From positions 1 through 64,000 of the forward strand of contig NZ_SOEF01000005.1 in NCBI RefSeq assembly GCF_004366375.1: a DNA stretch of 64,000 bases. The letters run 5' to 3'. This DNA is from Halanaerobium congolense. GTDB taxonomy: Bacteria > Bacillota > Halanaerobiia > Halanaerobiales > Halanaerobiaceae. This document shows, piece by piece, positions 63,679 to 64,000 of this stretch. The position numbers and the translations under genes are program-made. The stretch's first letter is position 1; the number at the start of each line of letters is the position of its first letter. The notes beneath the pieces are model-generated. The model ran no database searches and was not told the DNA's origin. It saw only the letters and a program-made list of their open reading frames with translations.

Positions 63679-64000
63679 CTAAACCTCCATCTCTGTATTT
63701 ACTCTAATCTCTCCTGTTAATAGTTTCTGCATTAAACCTTTTTTAAGTTGCTCGAGTTTTACTTTATATTCTTCTTCCTTCTGTATCTTAGCATCTACCG
63801 ATGATAGGATTGATGCTATTTTCTTTTGTTCTTGTATTGGTGGGGTTGGAACATCAACAGACTTTAAGTTTTTAGCATTTATATTTGCTTGACTTGCACC
63901 CCTTGTTGCAATCGAATCAAGTATGCTACCTGCATTATAAGAATTCAAATAATAATTAAGATAATAACTATCACATTTATCATTAGTTCTAAGTCTTATT
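63679..64000 (-). CDS. hsdS: Type I restriction specificity subunit (partial)
   Basis: C-terminal part only. The frame continues without stop from 63679 to the window edge, so the true start is beyond 64000. It reads LRTNDKCDSYYLNYYLNS near the edge, then the conserved VPTPPIQEQKKIASILSSVD and KKGLMQKLLTGEIRV of HsdS. It recognises the target DNA sequence for the HsdRMS complex. Confidence 0.9.
   Translation of the reverse strand, partial: IRLRTNDKCDSYYLNYYLNSYNAGSILDSIATRGASQANINAKNLKSVDVPTPPIQEQKKIASILSSVDAKIQKEEEYKVKLEQLKKGLMQKLLTGEIRVNTEMEV

Noticed and set aside
48852-64000. A second copy of the tRNA-Arg 3' end (attR) within the window
   Set aside because: I looked for the T-arm and acceptor sequence downstream and did not see it, so the right end is taken to be outside.
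1-64000. CRISPR arrays
   Set aside because: No regularly spaced repeat-spacer pattern was seen; the 23-bp repeats are about 1 kb apart and flank genes.

Overview
The window is AT-rich and fits an anaerobic Firmicute of the Halanaerobiales type (Halanaerobium-like). This rests on gene content and style: T-box and S-box leaders, strong AGGAGG ribosome binding sites, a cobalamin methionine synthase with a separate activation protein, FeoAB, a hexuronate pathway with UxaE, and TTT transport. The genus is inference. Nearly all genes lie on the minus strand.

Region 1 (1-6.6 kb) has an AraC-type regulator fused to a GH39-like domain that has lost its catalytic nucleophile, then a phnDCEE phosphonate-type ABC importer behind four phased Pho-box-like repeats. 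Region 2 (6.6-13 kb) is housekeeping and hypothetical genes: an FAH-family hydrolase, an inositol-phosphatase-like enzyme, an ElaA-like acetyltransferase, a GGDEF-EAL protein and small membrane proteins. Region 3 (13-30 kb) is a catabolic block: uxaB-uxaE-uxaC-uxaA and an aldose epimerase, a TctA/TctB/TctC transporter with a UspA protein, and an uncharacterised redox trio (Fe-S old-yellow-enzyme homologue, SDR, soluble flavoprotein). A LacI regulator follows, and matching operator-like palindromes occur in its own promoter region, in the redox-operon leader and before uxaE. A divergent XapX micro-gene closes this part.

Region 4 (30-48.6 kb) is core metabolism: ornithine carbamoyltransferase behind a T-box with an arginine (CGC) specifier; MATE exporter, RseC and a 53-residue zinc ribbon next to feoAB under a Fur-box promoter; leuS-rsfS-LCP-yqeK-nadD; a gamma carbonic anhydrase; metF, activation protein and metH behind an S-box; and a CDF metal exporter.

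Region 5 (48.67 kb to the end) is an integrated element beside tRNA-Arg(CCG). Its core is a tyrosine integrase, a CI-like repressor apparently lacking the S24 serine, an excisionase-like HTH protein and an HUH replication initiator with a small overlapping ORF. Its cargo includes two antitoxin-like small proteins, a minimal tyrosine recombinase coupled to a 49-residue membrane ORF, an Abi_C-like protein, a small membrane protein, a PD-(D/E)XK nuclease, a lipoprotein, an FRG-domain protein, a YgjP-type metallopeptidase and type I restriction HsdR plus partial HsdS running off the edge. A 23-bp exact repeat, with a third diverged copy, sits at the gene junctions around the Abi_C-like gene. The distal attachment site was not found, so the element probably continues past 64000. 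The best candidates for something new are this cassette-like defence cargo with its repeats and small recombinase, and the redox-TTT-hexuronate block.
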